Below are positions 19,070 through 27,015 of a stretch of 64,000 nucleotides of DNA, in pieces. Both the position numbers and the translations under genes were made by a program. A model generated the notes under the pieces. It was not told the DNA's origin. It was given only the letters and a program-made list of their open reading frames with translations, and searched no databases. Each line of letters opens with the position of its first letter. The stretch's first letter is position 1. Origin of the DNA: an uncultured Bacteroidales bacterium (GTDB lineage: Bacteria > Bacteroidota > Bacteroidia > Bacteroidales > F082); contig OMYA01000007.1 in NCBI GenBank assembly GCA_900315175.1, positions 62,001 through 126,000 on the forward strand. The letters are read 5' to 3'.

Positions 19070-19327
19070 TTATTCTATCTCCAATGAAATAACCCTCATT
19101 GATGTAAGTTCAGATTCTGATTTACCTTTTGCATGAAGAACAATTTTATTCTCCTTGTGACAATAAGGACATCTAACTGTTTGAAATACATTAAAGTCAT
19201 GAATTGTATTGCCTTCTTCTACTTCTCCAGCATCGTTTAAATGCTCCCACTTTATATCTTCTGTAGCAACATCAAACTCTTTGTGACATTTAACACACCC
19301 TATAGTATTTATAATTGTTTTTCCCAT
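19070..19327 (-). CDS. Small zinc-ribbon protein
   Basis: An 85-residue protein with two CxxC pairs: GCVKCHKEFD at residues 12-21 and RCPYCHKEN near 54-62, which together would bind one zinc ion in a ribbon. No catalytic motif is visible. The gene follows the membrane-protein gene 19333-20007 after only 5 bp and is the last of a four-gene cassette (membrane protein, MBL-fold enzyme, membrane protein, zinc ribbon). I do not recognise a named family. Confidence 0.75.
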   Translation of the reverse strand: MGKTIINTIGCVKCHKEFDVATEDIKWEHLNDAGEVEEGNTIHDFNVFQTVRCPYCHKENKIVLHAKGKSESELTSMRVISLEIE

Positions 19328-19332
19328 AATAA

Positions 19333-20007
19333 TTATACTAGCTTAATAACTTTTTTCCCAAACTTAATGATTTTATCATAATTATCACAGATACTACTTG
19401 TTGTATTATGTATTTTATTAACTACCTCCCAAAAATAATCAGGACATTTAATTTCCCACTCTGGAGGAACCGTTTGTGTATCTTGATATTTGCCAGGAAA
19501 GGTTTTGGTTGCTATTAAATCTTCAAATTCACAAATGTCAGCCATCAATTTCTTACGCATTTCTTCCAACTTCGGATGAAAAAACTCAAAATTTGGATCA
19601 TTTAAATGACTATGATAGAAATCATCCAGCTCATCCAACGACGATAGGCGAAAAGAAAAACCAGCAAAATTATTTGTACGTAAGAAATAAATAATACCAT
19701 CATTACTTAATTCTTTGACAATCATGTCATAAATTGCCTTATCATTACTGTAAGTGTGACTATCATATCTGTATGAGCCATATTTTTCAACTAAACCTTT
19801 CAGTATAAAACAAACAACAACTACAAGAACGACTATCCAAAGTTTGATTTCTAAGTTAGCTATCGACTTAAGAACATCTAAAAATCTCTCCTCTCCGAAA
19901 TAAGAAACAACAGCAGCTCCAATAGATGATAATAAAAACAATATTAAACCACCAATGATTGAGGCACCAACTGGGTCATTCCAAATTCTTTTGAACCAAT
20001 TTTTCAT
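19333..20007 (-). CDS. Two-helix membrane protein with cytosolic C-terminal domain
   Basis: The 224-residue protein has a short basic N-terminus (MKNWFKRIWNDPVG), two membrane helices (about 14-36 and 54-70) and a soluble C-terminal domain of about 150 residues. That domain contains GIIYFLRTNNFAGFSFRLSSLDELDDFYHS, a mixed alpha/beta region with no catalytic signature I know. The WNDPVGASIIGG start is seen in front of many membrane-anchored effector-like proteins of Bacteroidota, which is only a loose hint. It lies 19 bp after the MBL-fold gene and 5 bp before the zinc-ribbon gene, so the set is probably co-translated and may work together at the membrane. Confidence 0.7.
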   Translation of the reverse strand: MKNWFKRIWNDPVGASIIGGLILFLLSSIGAAVVSYFGEERFLDVLKSIANLEIKLWIVVLVVVVCFILKGLVEKYGSYRYDSHTYSNDKAIYDMIVKELSNDGIIYFLRTNNFAGFSFRLSSLDELDDFYHSHLNDPNFEFFHPKLEEMRKKLMADICEFEDLIATKTFPGKYQDTQTVPPEWEIKCPDYFWEVVNKIHNTTSSICDNYDKIIKFGKKVIKLV

Positions 20008-20026
20008 AATAACATTTGGCTATTTC

Positions 20027-20881
20027 TCATACTAATTCAACACACAAAATACTTTTAAACTCTGTATTTTTGCTTTCACCAAAAGTAACTTGTATGTTTC
20101 CATCATTTCTTGTAGTCAGACAATACCTAGTGCTTGATTCTCTATTCCGATCCCATACTGCCCAACCTCTCGATTTATTAGTATACTTATCAACTGCGCT
20201 GGCATCTGACTTAGCTGTATCAGAAATAATAGTAATACTTGGGTTAACCAATGAAATAAAATCATCTTGATAGCCAGATTCACGACCATGATGAGGAGCA
20301 ACTAGGACATCTGCATTCCTTACAGCATTCTTAAACGAATCGCGGTTCATCAAAACATCAAGCGATTCCTTCTCATTATCACCACAAACCACAAGCTTGC
20401 AATCTGAAAGATCAAAAACTGTTATTATACTAAAATTGTTAAAATTGTCTTTACTACACACACTCGTGCTATAAGTGCATATTGAGAGACCACCGTAATT
20501 ATCAGGATTCGTGGGGTCGGTTGTAGGAGATACAGGTGATGAGTAACGATCGTTTATTTTGCAGTATTTTTCAAACTTATCCCTATCACAATCCCTAACA
20601 CCATGCATTACTTCATCTTTGGTAATATCACTCGCAAGACGTAAAGTGGTTGGAGCATTTATATCAAATTTCAAAATATCGTCAATATGGTCTAAATGTG
20701 GATGGGTAATGACCATATACCCTATATTGTCGTATCGACGTTTAAGAAGTGGACTTTGGTTACCACTCTCATAAGTACCAGTTCCTAAATCGATTATTAT
20801 ATACTTACCGTTAGGTGCTTTAACATGGACTGCAAGTCCTAACTGTACATCATAAACCGTCATTACTGCCTGCCTTGCCAT
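20027..20881 (-). CDS. MBL-fold hydrolase (ComEC C-terminal domain type)
   Basis: The 284-residue soluble protein is a stand-alone metallo-beta-lactamase domain like the C-terminal domain of ComEC. It begins VMTVYDVQLGLAVHVKAPNGKYIIIDLG and carries the metal motif HPHLDH at residues 60-65, a VVCGDNE block with Asp168, and APHHGRESG with His197-198. The HHG plus conserved ISD strand distinguishes ComEC-type from glyoxalase-type members; related domains act on DNA or nucleotides. There is no signal peptide. The upstream membrane-protein gene ends 1 bp before its start codon, and a second membrane-protein gene follows after 19 bp. A nuclease or nucleotide hydrolase role in a membrane-associated system is inference. 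Confidence 0.85.
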   Translation of the reverse strand: MARQAVMTVYDVQLGLAVHVKAPNGKYIIIDLGTGTYESGNQSPLLKRRYDNIGYMVITHPHLDHIDDILKFDINAPTTLRLASDITKDEVMHGVRDCDRDKFEKYCKINDRYSSPVSPTTDPTNPDNYGGLSICTYSTSVCSKDNFNNFSIITVFDLSDCKLVVCGDNEKESLDVLMNRDSFKNAVRNADVLVAPHHGRESGYQDDFISLVNPSITIISDTAKSDASAVDKYTNKSRGWAVWDRNRESSTRYCLTTRNDGNIQVTFGESKNTEFKSILCVELV

Positions 20882-20882
20882 A

Positions 20883-21482
20883 TCACTTGCTTTCTTTATA
20901 CTTTAAATACTCGTTCAACACCTCTCTTGCATAATAATGGCCACGTACGCGGAAACGATTCCATGCAAGCAATAATGCTGAAACGGAAATGAGCCAAGAA
21001 TACCAAACATCGTAATACTTGACTTCAATAAGTACTATTGCAAGAATAACTGTTGTAAAGATCACTCTAGACAATGCATAGTGACACTTGAAATCGGGCA
21101 CACGATTTCCCAAGTTATCATTTACTATCAGCTTAGCATAACCGAACATTTTATCAGGGTTGGCTTTGTCGTCCTTTATATCCTTCTTAAGCAATTCAAC
21201 AGCCCACTCCGCATAATAGAATTTCACTTTTTTGATACCCGTCCATTCCCGTCCGGAAATAGGGCTCAACAATACGTCAGAAGGTTTGCCGCAGATGATC
21301 TTATATAGCACCGGCTCTATAAGGCTACTAAATGCATCAAGGAAATAGCCGACAAGATAACCTGCCGGTATTACAACCCACTCGCTGATTTCCATTTCTG
21401 GAAAACACATCTTCCATACGGCATAAAAAACCACCATGCCAATGGTAAGGTTTGATAAAAGGTCGTAATACTTAAAATTCAT
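20883..21482 (-). CDS. Membrane protein of MBL cassette
   Basis: The 199-residue protein has a hydrophobic N-terminal hairpin (about 10-28 and 34-50), a hydrophilic middle of about 80 residues including SPISGREWTG, and two further helices near 138-175. The C-terminus RVRGHYYAREVLNEYLKYKES is cytosolic. I do not recognise the family, although the NPDKMFGYAKLIVND / VPDFKCHYALSRV layout resembles small membrane proteins found beside nucleases in accessory islands. It is the first gene of the four-gene MBL cassette; its stop lies 1 bp before the MBL start codon. Confidence 0.68.
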   Translation of the reverse strand: MNFKYYDLLSNLTIGMVVFYAVWKMCFPEMEISEWVVIPAGYLVGYFLDAFSSLIEPVLYKIICGKPSDVLLSPISGREWTGIKKVKFYYAEWAVELLKKDIKDDKANPDKMFGYAKLIVNDNLGNRVPDFKCHYALSRVIFTTVILAIVLIEVKYYDVWYSWLISVSALLLAWNRFRVRGHYYAREVLNEYLKYKESK

Positions 21483-21565
21483 AATTTTTGAGACCTATGT
21501 GATGTTTATGTATGATATTTTGGCTTCCCAAATGACAATCTGCTACTCGAGAGACCACAATTATA

Positions 21566-22015
21566 TTAAATCTCCACCTTCACCACCACCTTCTTTACCA
21601 TCTCCGGCCCCCCAACACTCAACTGCGGCATATGCCCGTCCTGAGGGAAGAAAATCGCAAAATAGCCACCACCTAACGTCATCTCTATCGGCTGCAGGCT
21701 CGACGTAAAGAAAGCTGCGTCCCTCTCTTCGCTGTATGGCACCGTCTCCTTCAGCCTGTCTAAAGGCAGACACGCCACACGCTCCTCGCCTCTCAAAAGA
21801 TACTGGATGTCGATGTTCTTCCTGTGCGCCTCATAGCCCACCTCATTCTCCACCTTGGTCTCATACTCCGATACAATAGCCTTGACCCGAGGATTAATTT
21901 GATATGTGCCAATGGCGATATCAGGAGAGGCTTGCTGCAAGAAGAGCAGACCGGAGTAAATGTCTTGTGAGAGATCTTTGTATGTGGATATGTTGCTGAG
22001 GCTGTCGTAGATCAT
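21566..22015 (-). CDS. YhcH/YjgK/YiaL family cupin (DUF386)
   Basis: The 149-residue protein is a beta-rich DUF386 member. Typical features are GTYQINPRVKAIVSEYETK near 36, EAHRKNIDIQYLLRGEE near 62 (with the His and Asp/Gln metal-site pattern) and a C-terminal FAIFFPQDGHMPQL. Family members such as YhcH and the EbgC-like proteins act on or bind free sugars (proposed anomerases or sialic-acid-processing enzymes). It is an odd guest among membrane-protein genes but fits the sugar context. It lies 48 bp downstream of the four-helix membrane gene and 83 bp upstream of the MBL cassette. Confidence 0.88.
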   Translation of the reverse strand: MIYDSLSNISTYKDLSQDIYSGLLFLQQASPDIAIGTYQINPRVKAIVSEYETKVENEVGYEAHRKNIDIQYLLRGEERVACLPLDRLKETVPYSEERDAAFFTSSLQPIEMTLGGGYFAIFFPQDGHMPQLSVGGPEMVKKVVVKVEI

Positions 22016-22063
22016 ACTGTAAATTTTGATAGACTCGTCAAGTGCAAAATCACCAATAAAAAA

Positions 22064-22576
22064 TTAGTTTAATCCAGTTTCTAAATATAATGTGTCAATA
22101 GTTTGAGCTTTTTCAACAGTATATTCAGACATTCTTATTATTTTCATATACTTCCCGGAATCTTTGAAATCAACTTTATTAAGACCCGTTTTGCAGGACA
22201 TTTGTCCGATATATATCATTGCCATGATCATCGCACATAAAAACATAATCATTTGAATCGATGAAAAAAGACGAACATTGCCGCTATATATAACGCTCTT
22301 ATTTTCAGATGATTCTGTTTCGGCTTGTTTTTTATTAGGATTTCCCAAATGACCAGCCATTGCCATCAATGTAACAACTCCAAAAATTATAGATATCACA
22401 AAAAGACTTAACGAAACTATTAAAGTAATGGAATGTGCATTTGCAGCATTTGAAGAGAAAATATTATCAGTAAATGCTACACATAACGAAATTATTGCTG
22501 TTGACAAAGCTATAAGCTGCTTGGTAATATCAGCTGCAAAATCGAACGATTTTATTATTCTTTGGTTATCATCCAT
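22064..22576 (-). CDS. Hypothetical membrane protein, three to four helices
   Basis: From the chosen start (MDDNQRIIKSFDFAADITKQL) the protein has about 170 residues. Hydrophobic segments lie near 20-40, 50-75 and 105-125, followed by a soluble C-terminal tail of about 40 residues. An in-frame ATG ten codons upstream exists but would overlap the preceding gene by 25 bp and adds a hydrophobic stub, so 22576 is preferred; it leaves a 5 bp gap. The N-terminal FAADITKQLIALSTAIISL pattern is like that of several small Bacteroidota membrane proteins of unknown role. It is paired with the 129-residue gene upstream. Confidence 0.6.
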   Translation of the reverse strand: MDDNQRIIKSFDFAADITKQLIALSTAIISLCVAFTDNIFSSNAANAHSITLIVSLSLFVISIIFGVVTLMAMAGHLGNPNKKQAETESSENKSVIYSGNVRLFSSIQMIMFLCAMIMAMIYIGQMSCKTGLNKVDFKDSGKYMKIIRMSEYTVEKAQTIDTLYLETGLN

Positions 22577-22581
22577 AATTC

Positions 22582-22971
22582 TTAACAAAAAGGCCACAAT
22601 GGGCAAATACTTAAACGAGCTTCAATAAAAACACGATCACTTATTATTAAATCAGCCTTCTCTTTTAAAGACCCATGGCTCGATTCCCTTCTACTAACTA
22701 AAGTCCCATGACCCGGCATCCTTTTACTAACCAAAACAGCTTTACCTTTTGGGGTTCGTTTACACATATCAGCACAAATTAGACGTATATTACGTTGTGC
22801 TACAGCAATTTGCGAACCATTATCTCCTTTTTTTAACTCCATTCTACCAACTCCAGCAGTTATCAGTTCTTGTATTTGAACATTTGCCTCCTTTGATAAA
22901 CGACAATGGTTCTTTTTTAATTCATTATTTGCTTCTCGTTTTAAACTTGTTATTAATTCTGCTCTTGTCAT
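22582..22971 (-). CDS. Hypothetical basic protein
   Basis: A 129-residue protein rich in Lys and Arg (MTRAELITSLKREANNELKKNHCRL at the start). Its first part looks helical and charged; the middle has repeated short blocks (SKRMPGHGTLVSRRESSHGSL) with alternating Gly, His and Ser. No known motif is visible. It precedes the four-helix membrane gene by 5 bp and lies downstream of the lipocalin gene, so the two may form a pair. The coding status is supported by position and lack of overlap, less by composition. Confidence 0.5.
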   Translation of the reverse strand: MTRAELITSLKREANNELKKNHCRLSKEANVQIQELITAGVGRMELKKGDNGSQIAVAQRNIRLICADMCKRTPKGKAVLVSKRMPGHGTLVSRRESSHGSLKEKADLIISDRVFIEARLSICPLWPFC

Positions 22972-22995
22972 GACAATTATACTTAAACCAGCAAA

Positions 22996-23505
22996 CTATT
23001 TCTGCTCCACCCAAATGAGCTTGTTCACATCATATCCTCTTCTCATTGCCTCATTCAACATCGTCTCTTTAACTTTATCTGAAATCTTTGATGTGCGAGC
23101 CAATATCCACAGATAACTTTCATCACTGCCACCAACCAAAACCCATTGATAATTTTCGTCTAAGAGCATAATTCGATAGTCACCATAAAATGGACCAAAG
23201 AACGAAACTCTCAGAATTCTTGGATTATCTGTAAACTTCGCCTTGCCTTTTGCTTCACTCGGCTTGCCATCTTTAATACCAGTATTTAACACAGCCACCT
23301 TGCCGTCTTCACGCAATGAGTAATTTGCCTTGCAAAATTGAATTCCACGCTCGAATTTATGGTCGAAACGAGCTATTTCATACCAATCGCCAAGGTACTT
23401 ATCGAGATTCAAATCACCTGATACCGAGTTGTCAACCTTGGTTTGGGCATTGCAGACAGCAAAGAAGCAAAGACACATAATTAAAGCTGTTAATAAATTT
23501 TTCAT
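22996..23505 (-). CDS. Secreted lipocalin (Blc-like)
   Basis: The 169-residue protein has a signal peptide (MKNLLTALIMCLCFFAVCNA, cut before QTK). The lipocalin signature GDWYEIARFDHKFERG lies at residues 39-54, and the second conserved region RILRVSFFGPFYGDYRIM near 105 and the third near LWILARTSK follow in the expected order. Bacterial lipocalins of the Blc family bind fatty acids or lysophospholipids. Blc is usually a lipoprotein, but no lipobox Cys is seen here, so this one is likely free in the periplasm. It sits 11 bp downstream of the intact rmlA gene. Confidence 0.92.
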   Translation of the reverse strand: MKNLLTALIMCLCFFAVCNAQTKVDNSVSGDLNLDKYLGDWYEIARFDHKFERGIQFCKANYSLREDGKVAVLNTGIKDGKPSEAKGKAKFTDNPRILRVSFFGPFYGDYRIMLLDENYQWVLVGGSDESYLWILARTSKISDKVKETMLNEAMRRGYDVNKLIWVEQK

Positions 23506-23516
23506 AATCTTTATAT

Positions 23517-24428
23517 CTACTTTGCAAATGTCTCCGAATTGATTTCCTCTTTCATCTCATCAATAACCTTCAACAAATACTGTCCATACTGGTTTTTCAG
23601 CATCGGCTGAGCCAATTCACGCATTTTTTCCTCTGAAATCCAGCCATTGCGATAGGCAATGCCCTCGAGACATGCTATTTTGAGACCTTGGCGTTTTTCG
23701 ATAACCTCAACAAATGTTGAAGCTTCAGAAAGGCTATCATGAGTTCCAGTATCAAGCCAAGCGAAACCTCTTCCAAACACCTGAACCTTCAACTCGCCAT
23801 CGTCTAAAAAACGCTGGTTAACTGTTGTAATTTCAAGTTCACCGCGAGCTGATGGCTTTATATTTTTAGCAACTTCAACAACCTTGTTCGGATAGAAATA
23901 TAATCCCACAACGGCATAGTTGCTCTTTGGATTCTTTGGTTTTTCCTCAATTGAAAGGCAGTTGCCGTTAATGTCGAATTCAGCAACGCCATATCTTTCC
24001 GGATCTGATACCCAATAACCGAAAACAGTGGCTTTCTTATTCTGTTCAGCCTCTTTCACCGCTTCTTTGAGCATCTTAGTGAGACCACTTCCATGGAAGA
24101 TATTATCGCCTAAAACCAAGCAAGCACTGTCATTTCCAATGAATTTCTCACCGATGATAAACGCCTGCGCCAAACCATCAGGTGAAGGCTGCTCAGCATA
24201 CTCGAAATGCACTCCGTAGTCGCTGCCATTGCCCAAAAGACGTTTAAATCCCGGCAAATCGTAAGGCGTCGAGATGATAAGAATATCTCTGATGCCTGCC
24301 AACATCAACACCGAGATGGGATAATAAACCATCGGCTTGTCATATATCGGCAAGAGTTGCTTGCTTACACCTTTGGTGATTGGATATAAACGAGTTCCTG
24401 AACCACCTGCTAACACTATTCCTTTCAT
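23517..24428 (-). CDS. rfbA: Glucose-1-phosphate thymidylyltransferase, intact copy
   Basis: A 303-residue RmlA of normal length. It has the NTP loop [20 protein letters not shown], the thymine-contacting Gln in [13 protein letters not shown] (near residue 80), the GDNIFHG metal motif near 110, SIEEKP near 160, [10 protein letters not shown] near 195 and [13 protein letters not shown] near 220. It makes dTDP-glucose, the entry point of dTDP-rhamnose synthesis. It is separated from rfbC and rfbD by about 8 kb of accessory genes, while a copy with an internal deletion lies next to them at 15367-16203. This copy probably supplies the activity. Confidence 0.96.
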   Translation of the reverse strand: MKGIVLAGGSGTRLYPITKGVSKQLLPIYDKPMVYYPISVLMLAGIRDILIISTPYDLPGFKRLLGNGSDYGVHFEYAEQPSPDGLAQAFIIGEKFIGNDSACLVLGDNIFHGSGLTKMLKEAVKEAEQNKKATVFGYWVSDPERYGVAEFDINGNCLSIEEKPKNPKSNYAVVGLYFYPNKVVEVAKNIKPSARGELEITTVNQRFLDDGELKVQVFGRGFAWLDTGTHDSLSEASTFVEVIEKRQGLKIACLEGIAYRNGWISEEKMRELAQPMLKNQYGQYLLKVIDEMKEEINSETFAK

Positions 24429-24476
24429 ACTTAAAAAACTAAGTAAACTTTAGTAAAAAGGATTAAACAATCACTA

Positions 24477-24755
24477 TCACCAATTATCTCCAGATATAGA
24501 ATTTAACCAATTATACTCCTTATTATTGAAGCCAACAGCCGCCCATTCTCTTTTAAGAGCAACAACAAATAATTTGTCGTTTGAGTCTATATACTTGATT
24601 AATTTAGAGCGTATATCTATTGCAGTATCCTTAGACACAATCAACCAAACAGAGTCTGTCTGATGCCACCATATTCCATAAGATTTGATAGCATCATAAA
24701 GGTAATTGTAGTCACGACCTGGCTGTTTTAAATCATATGAAATACAATATATCAT
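24477..24755 (-). CDS. Cas2-like (SinR family) small protein
   Basis: The 92-residue protein has the Cas2/VapD-type ferredoxin fold pattern: an opening strand MIYCISYDLKQPG with the conserved YD at 7-8, a helix DYNYLYDAIKSYG, then WWHQTDSVWLIVS, a second helix and the strand KLFVVALKREWAAVG. These features match small proteins annotated as SinR family or Cas2-like. No cas1 or CRISPR repeats are present in the window, so a role in spacer acquisition is unlikely here. It starts 2 bp after the PIN-domain gene, and the two are probably co-translated; a toxin or nuclease-regulator pair is plausible. Confidence 0.72.
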   Translation of the reverse strand: MIYCISYDLKQPGRDYNYLYDAIKSYGIWWHQTDSVWLIVSKDTAIDIRSKLIKYIDSNDKLFVVALKREWAAVGFNNKEYNWLNSISGDNW

Positions 24756-24757
24756 TT

Positions 24758-25915
24758 TTACTTTGTTTGATTATCATTATCTTTTATATCACAATCATCT
24801 TCACCATTAGATAGTTTTTCATCTTCAGATGACAAACTGTCATTATTGTTTTTTAAATTTACTATACTATTATTGCTTGATGATTTTTTTAAATTATCTT
24901 TCAACAAATATGAATCCAATTTATTCAAATAAGAAAACCTATCTGGCTCAGATTCTCCTAATAGTCCCCAATATTTTGAATACAAAGAATTCATTGAAAA
25001 CTGACCAGGTTCTGAGGTTGCACCTAAAAAATAATCTAAATCTAATATTTCTGATGACTTAACTCCTTCGATTGTTTTTTGTTTAATAGAAACACCACCT
25101 TTTTTCTTATTCTTAGCATATGATAGAAAACGTTCTGTAGTATAAAATCCTATCAAGTGATCATTAACACTATTGCGAAATTCTATAATCAATTCATGTC
25201 TGGGCCCTAAAATATTACCTTTGTATATTTCCCACCAATCTTCTTTTTCATCATCAGTAACAAAAATTATATCGCAATTCGACTGTTTTGCTTTTTCAAG
25301 TATTTGAAACCATATTATCAAATCTCCAAAACGATGACGATTCCCATCTTCTTTTCCTTTGTCTTTATATCCAGGAGGTATATTATTGGCATAACGTTGC
25401 TCACCATTTTCAAATATCTCTTTTAATCGAGTCTCATCATAAGACTCTCCAACTCTATTTTCATACAATGATGTCAATTCCGATAACACTTGATCATCAC
25501 GAAACATATCCGGACAAGCTTCTATCCATTCTTTCGTTTTTTTCTCAACTCGTCCACGAAGCGACTTCAAAGAGTCTTTAATATACTTAAAATTTTGAAT
25601 GTACGGATTTCTACTAAATTCTCTTTCTATATCCTCATTAAATTTATCAAATCGATCTATTAAACAACGTAAACTATCAATAGGCCTATTTGCCTCCACT
25701 AACCTATGTTCATGAAACTCATAACCTACTTGGAATGGCATCCAAAGACGATCTTTAAACCCTTTCATTACAGCGATAATCTCATTACGAGCATCAAGAG
25801 GAAGCCTATACAATGAAAGTAAGACATTTGTATCAAATACAACAATAGCGTCATCCCAAAGCTTGTCAACCTCTTTTGCAGACAGTCCATAATACTCATA
25901 GAATGAATTCCGCAT
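24758..25915 (-). CDS. PIN-like nuclease (PIN_8 type)
   Basis: The 385-residue protein has an N-terminal PIN-like domain of the long PIN_8 type. Acidic residues expected in the active site are visible: Asp28 in VVFDTNVLL, Glu66 in GYEFHEH, Asp198 in RFGDLIIWFQIL and Asp221-222 in IIFVTDDEKEDWW. A helical insert (about 75-170) separates the first two from the last two. The last 80 residues are Ser/Asn/Asp-rich and probably disordered. PIN nucleases usually cut RNA. The gene is in a tightly spaced set with a Cas2-like gene (2 bp downstream) and a DUF6414-like gene (21 bp upstream), and its base composition is visibly AT-rich compared with the sugar genes around it. Confidence 0.83.
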   Translation of the reverse strand: MRNSFYEYYGLSAKEVDKLWDDAIVVFDTNVLLSLYRLPLDARNEIIAVMKGFKDRLWMPFQVGYEFHEHRLVEANRPIDSLRCLIDRFDKFNEDIEREFSRNPYIQNFKYIKDSLKSLRGRVEKKTKEWIEACPDMFRDDQVLSELTSLYENRVGESYDETRLKEIFENGEQRYANNIPPGYKDKGKEDGNRHRFGDLIIWFQILEKAKQSNCDIIFVTDDEKEDWWEIYKGNILGPRHELIIEFRNSVNDHLIGFYTTERFLSYAKNKKKGGVSIKQKTIEGVKSSEILDLDYFLGATSEPGQFSMNSLYSKYWGLLGESEPDRFSYLNKLDSYLLKDNLKKSSSNNSIVNLKNNNDSLSSEDEKLSNGEDDCDIKDNDNQTK

Positions 25916-25936
25916 AATTTTATTATTAAAGAATTA

Positions 25937-26860
25937 TTATATTTCAGAATAAATAGCTATAGGATCAATTATACATTCGTTTTCAGCTCGTCCATTGAAT
26001 TGTTCCTCAACGCCTGCAATTTTATCAATAATATTTAATGTGGTGCTTTTCATCTCATTTCCCATAACACATGGAACATCCGCTCTATTGTCACCACATT
26101 GTGTAACAACACCAATAAGTGTAAATTCTTTTTCTGAAAGTCTTGAATATTTTGATATTAAAGATTGTTCGGTCTCTTTTAGATTTTCCTGATTAATAAT
26201 AGCAGTATAAAACAAATCAGAATCTTCTATTGATACCATTACTTCATATATATTGCCATACCCGAATTTTAATATATTATATAAATTATTTTTTAGTTTT
26301 TCATCTATTATTAAGCCCTGTTCTTTTAATTCAGCATCAAACTCTTTTCGTATATGTTTAATTTTTTGATTAATTTTATTTTTCTGCTCTCTATGCTTAA
26401 TAGATATATTGTTTTCAATTTCACCTAAAGACTCTATTGGATCTTGCATAGTTAATTCTCCGACAGATCTTCCAACCTCATTAAAATGCTCTAATGTATA
26501 AAGTATTTTTTCAAAATTTTCAAATATGATTTTCCCTTTTATTCTTACAAATCCCTTATCTCTTAGTTCCTCAATACTAGTTTTATTTGTGACATCATAT
26601 AACAAACCTCTTGTAACTAATTCCTGTTCAAACAAATTAAACGCAAAATCATGCAAATATTTCATTTCTGACTTTGCATCTTTTTGCATAATCATATCTG
26701 CCATCAACCTGCCACTCAATAATTCTCCTTTTTGAGAGTGTTCTTCTTCATATGTATCTGATTGTTCCTTCATTATGTATTGAGTTATACCCTCAAATAA
26801 TTGCGAAGAAAGAGAATACATTTTATTATTATCGAGATATATATAAGACTTTATTCTCAT
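25937..26860 (-). CDS. DUF6414-like protein of PIN/Cas2-like cassette
   Basis: A 307-residue soluble protein that opens RIKSYIYLDNNKMYSLSSQLFEGITQYI, a pattern I associate with the DUF6414 family. The middle (about 140-190) is strongly charged and likely a coiled coil (IKHREQKNKINQKIKHIRKEF). The C-terminal part has YEVMVSIEDSDLFYTAIIN and ends with a possible metal or ligand region containing Cys residues. No enzyme motif is evident. Its start overlaps the stop of the 52-codon membrane gene by four bases, and the PIN gene follows after 21 bp, so it should be part of the same functional unit. Confidence 0.68.
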   Translation of the reverse strand: MRIKSYIYLDNNKMYSLSSQLFEGITQYIMKEQSDTYEEEHSQKGELLSGRLMADMIMQKDAKSEMKYLHDFAFNLFEQELVTRGLLYDVTNKTSIEELRDKGFVRIKGKIIFENFEKILYTLEHFNEVGRSVGELTMQDPIESLGEIENNISIKHREQKNKINQKIKHIRKEFDAELKEQGLIIDEKLKNNLYNILKFGYGNIYEVMVSIEDSDLFYTAIINQENLKETEQSLISKYSRLSEKEFTLIGVVTQCGDNRADVPCVMGNEMKSTTLNIIDKIAGVEEQFNGRAENECIIDPIAIYSEI

Positions 26861-27015
26861 TGTTTTTCAAATTTATATCGTCTTTGCTCCCTACTGTTAA
26901 TATAGTCATCCATATTATTCTTTCTTATGTTATTGGCCTTTTTAAAAATATAACAAATACCAACAACAACAAAAAGCATTACCAATGAAATATAAATGTA
27001 GTCGATTGATTTCAT
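26857..27015 (-). CDS. Small single-helix membrane protein (52 aa)
   Basis: A short frame of 52 codons fits exactly between two larger genes. Its ATG shares ATGA with the stop of the 134-residue membrane protein (27012-27015), and its own TGA shares ATGA with the start of the DUF6414-like gene (26857-26860). The protein begins MKSIDYIYISLVMLFVVVG, has one membrane helix (about 6-25) and a basic, hydrophilic tail (KKANNIRKNNMDDYINS). The double four-base overlap is strong evidence that it is a real, translationally coupled gene. Its function is unknown; small single-helix partners are common in toxin and defence cassettes. Confidence 0.75.
   Translation of the reverse strand: MKSIDYIYISLVMLFVVVGICYIFKKANNIRKNNMDDYINSREQRRYKFEKQ

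Noticed and set aside
24477..24755. Cas2 of a CRISPR-Cas system
   Set aside because: No cas1, effector gene or array is present; the protein is better called Cas2-like or SinR family.
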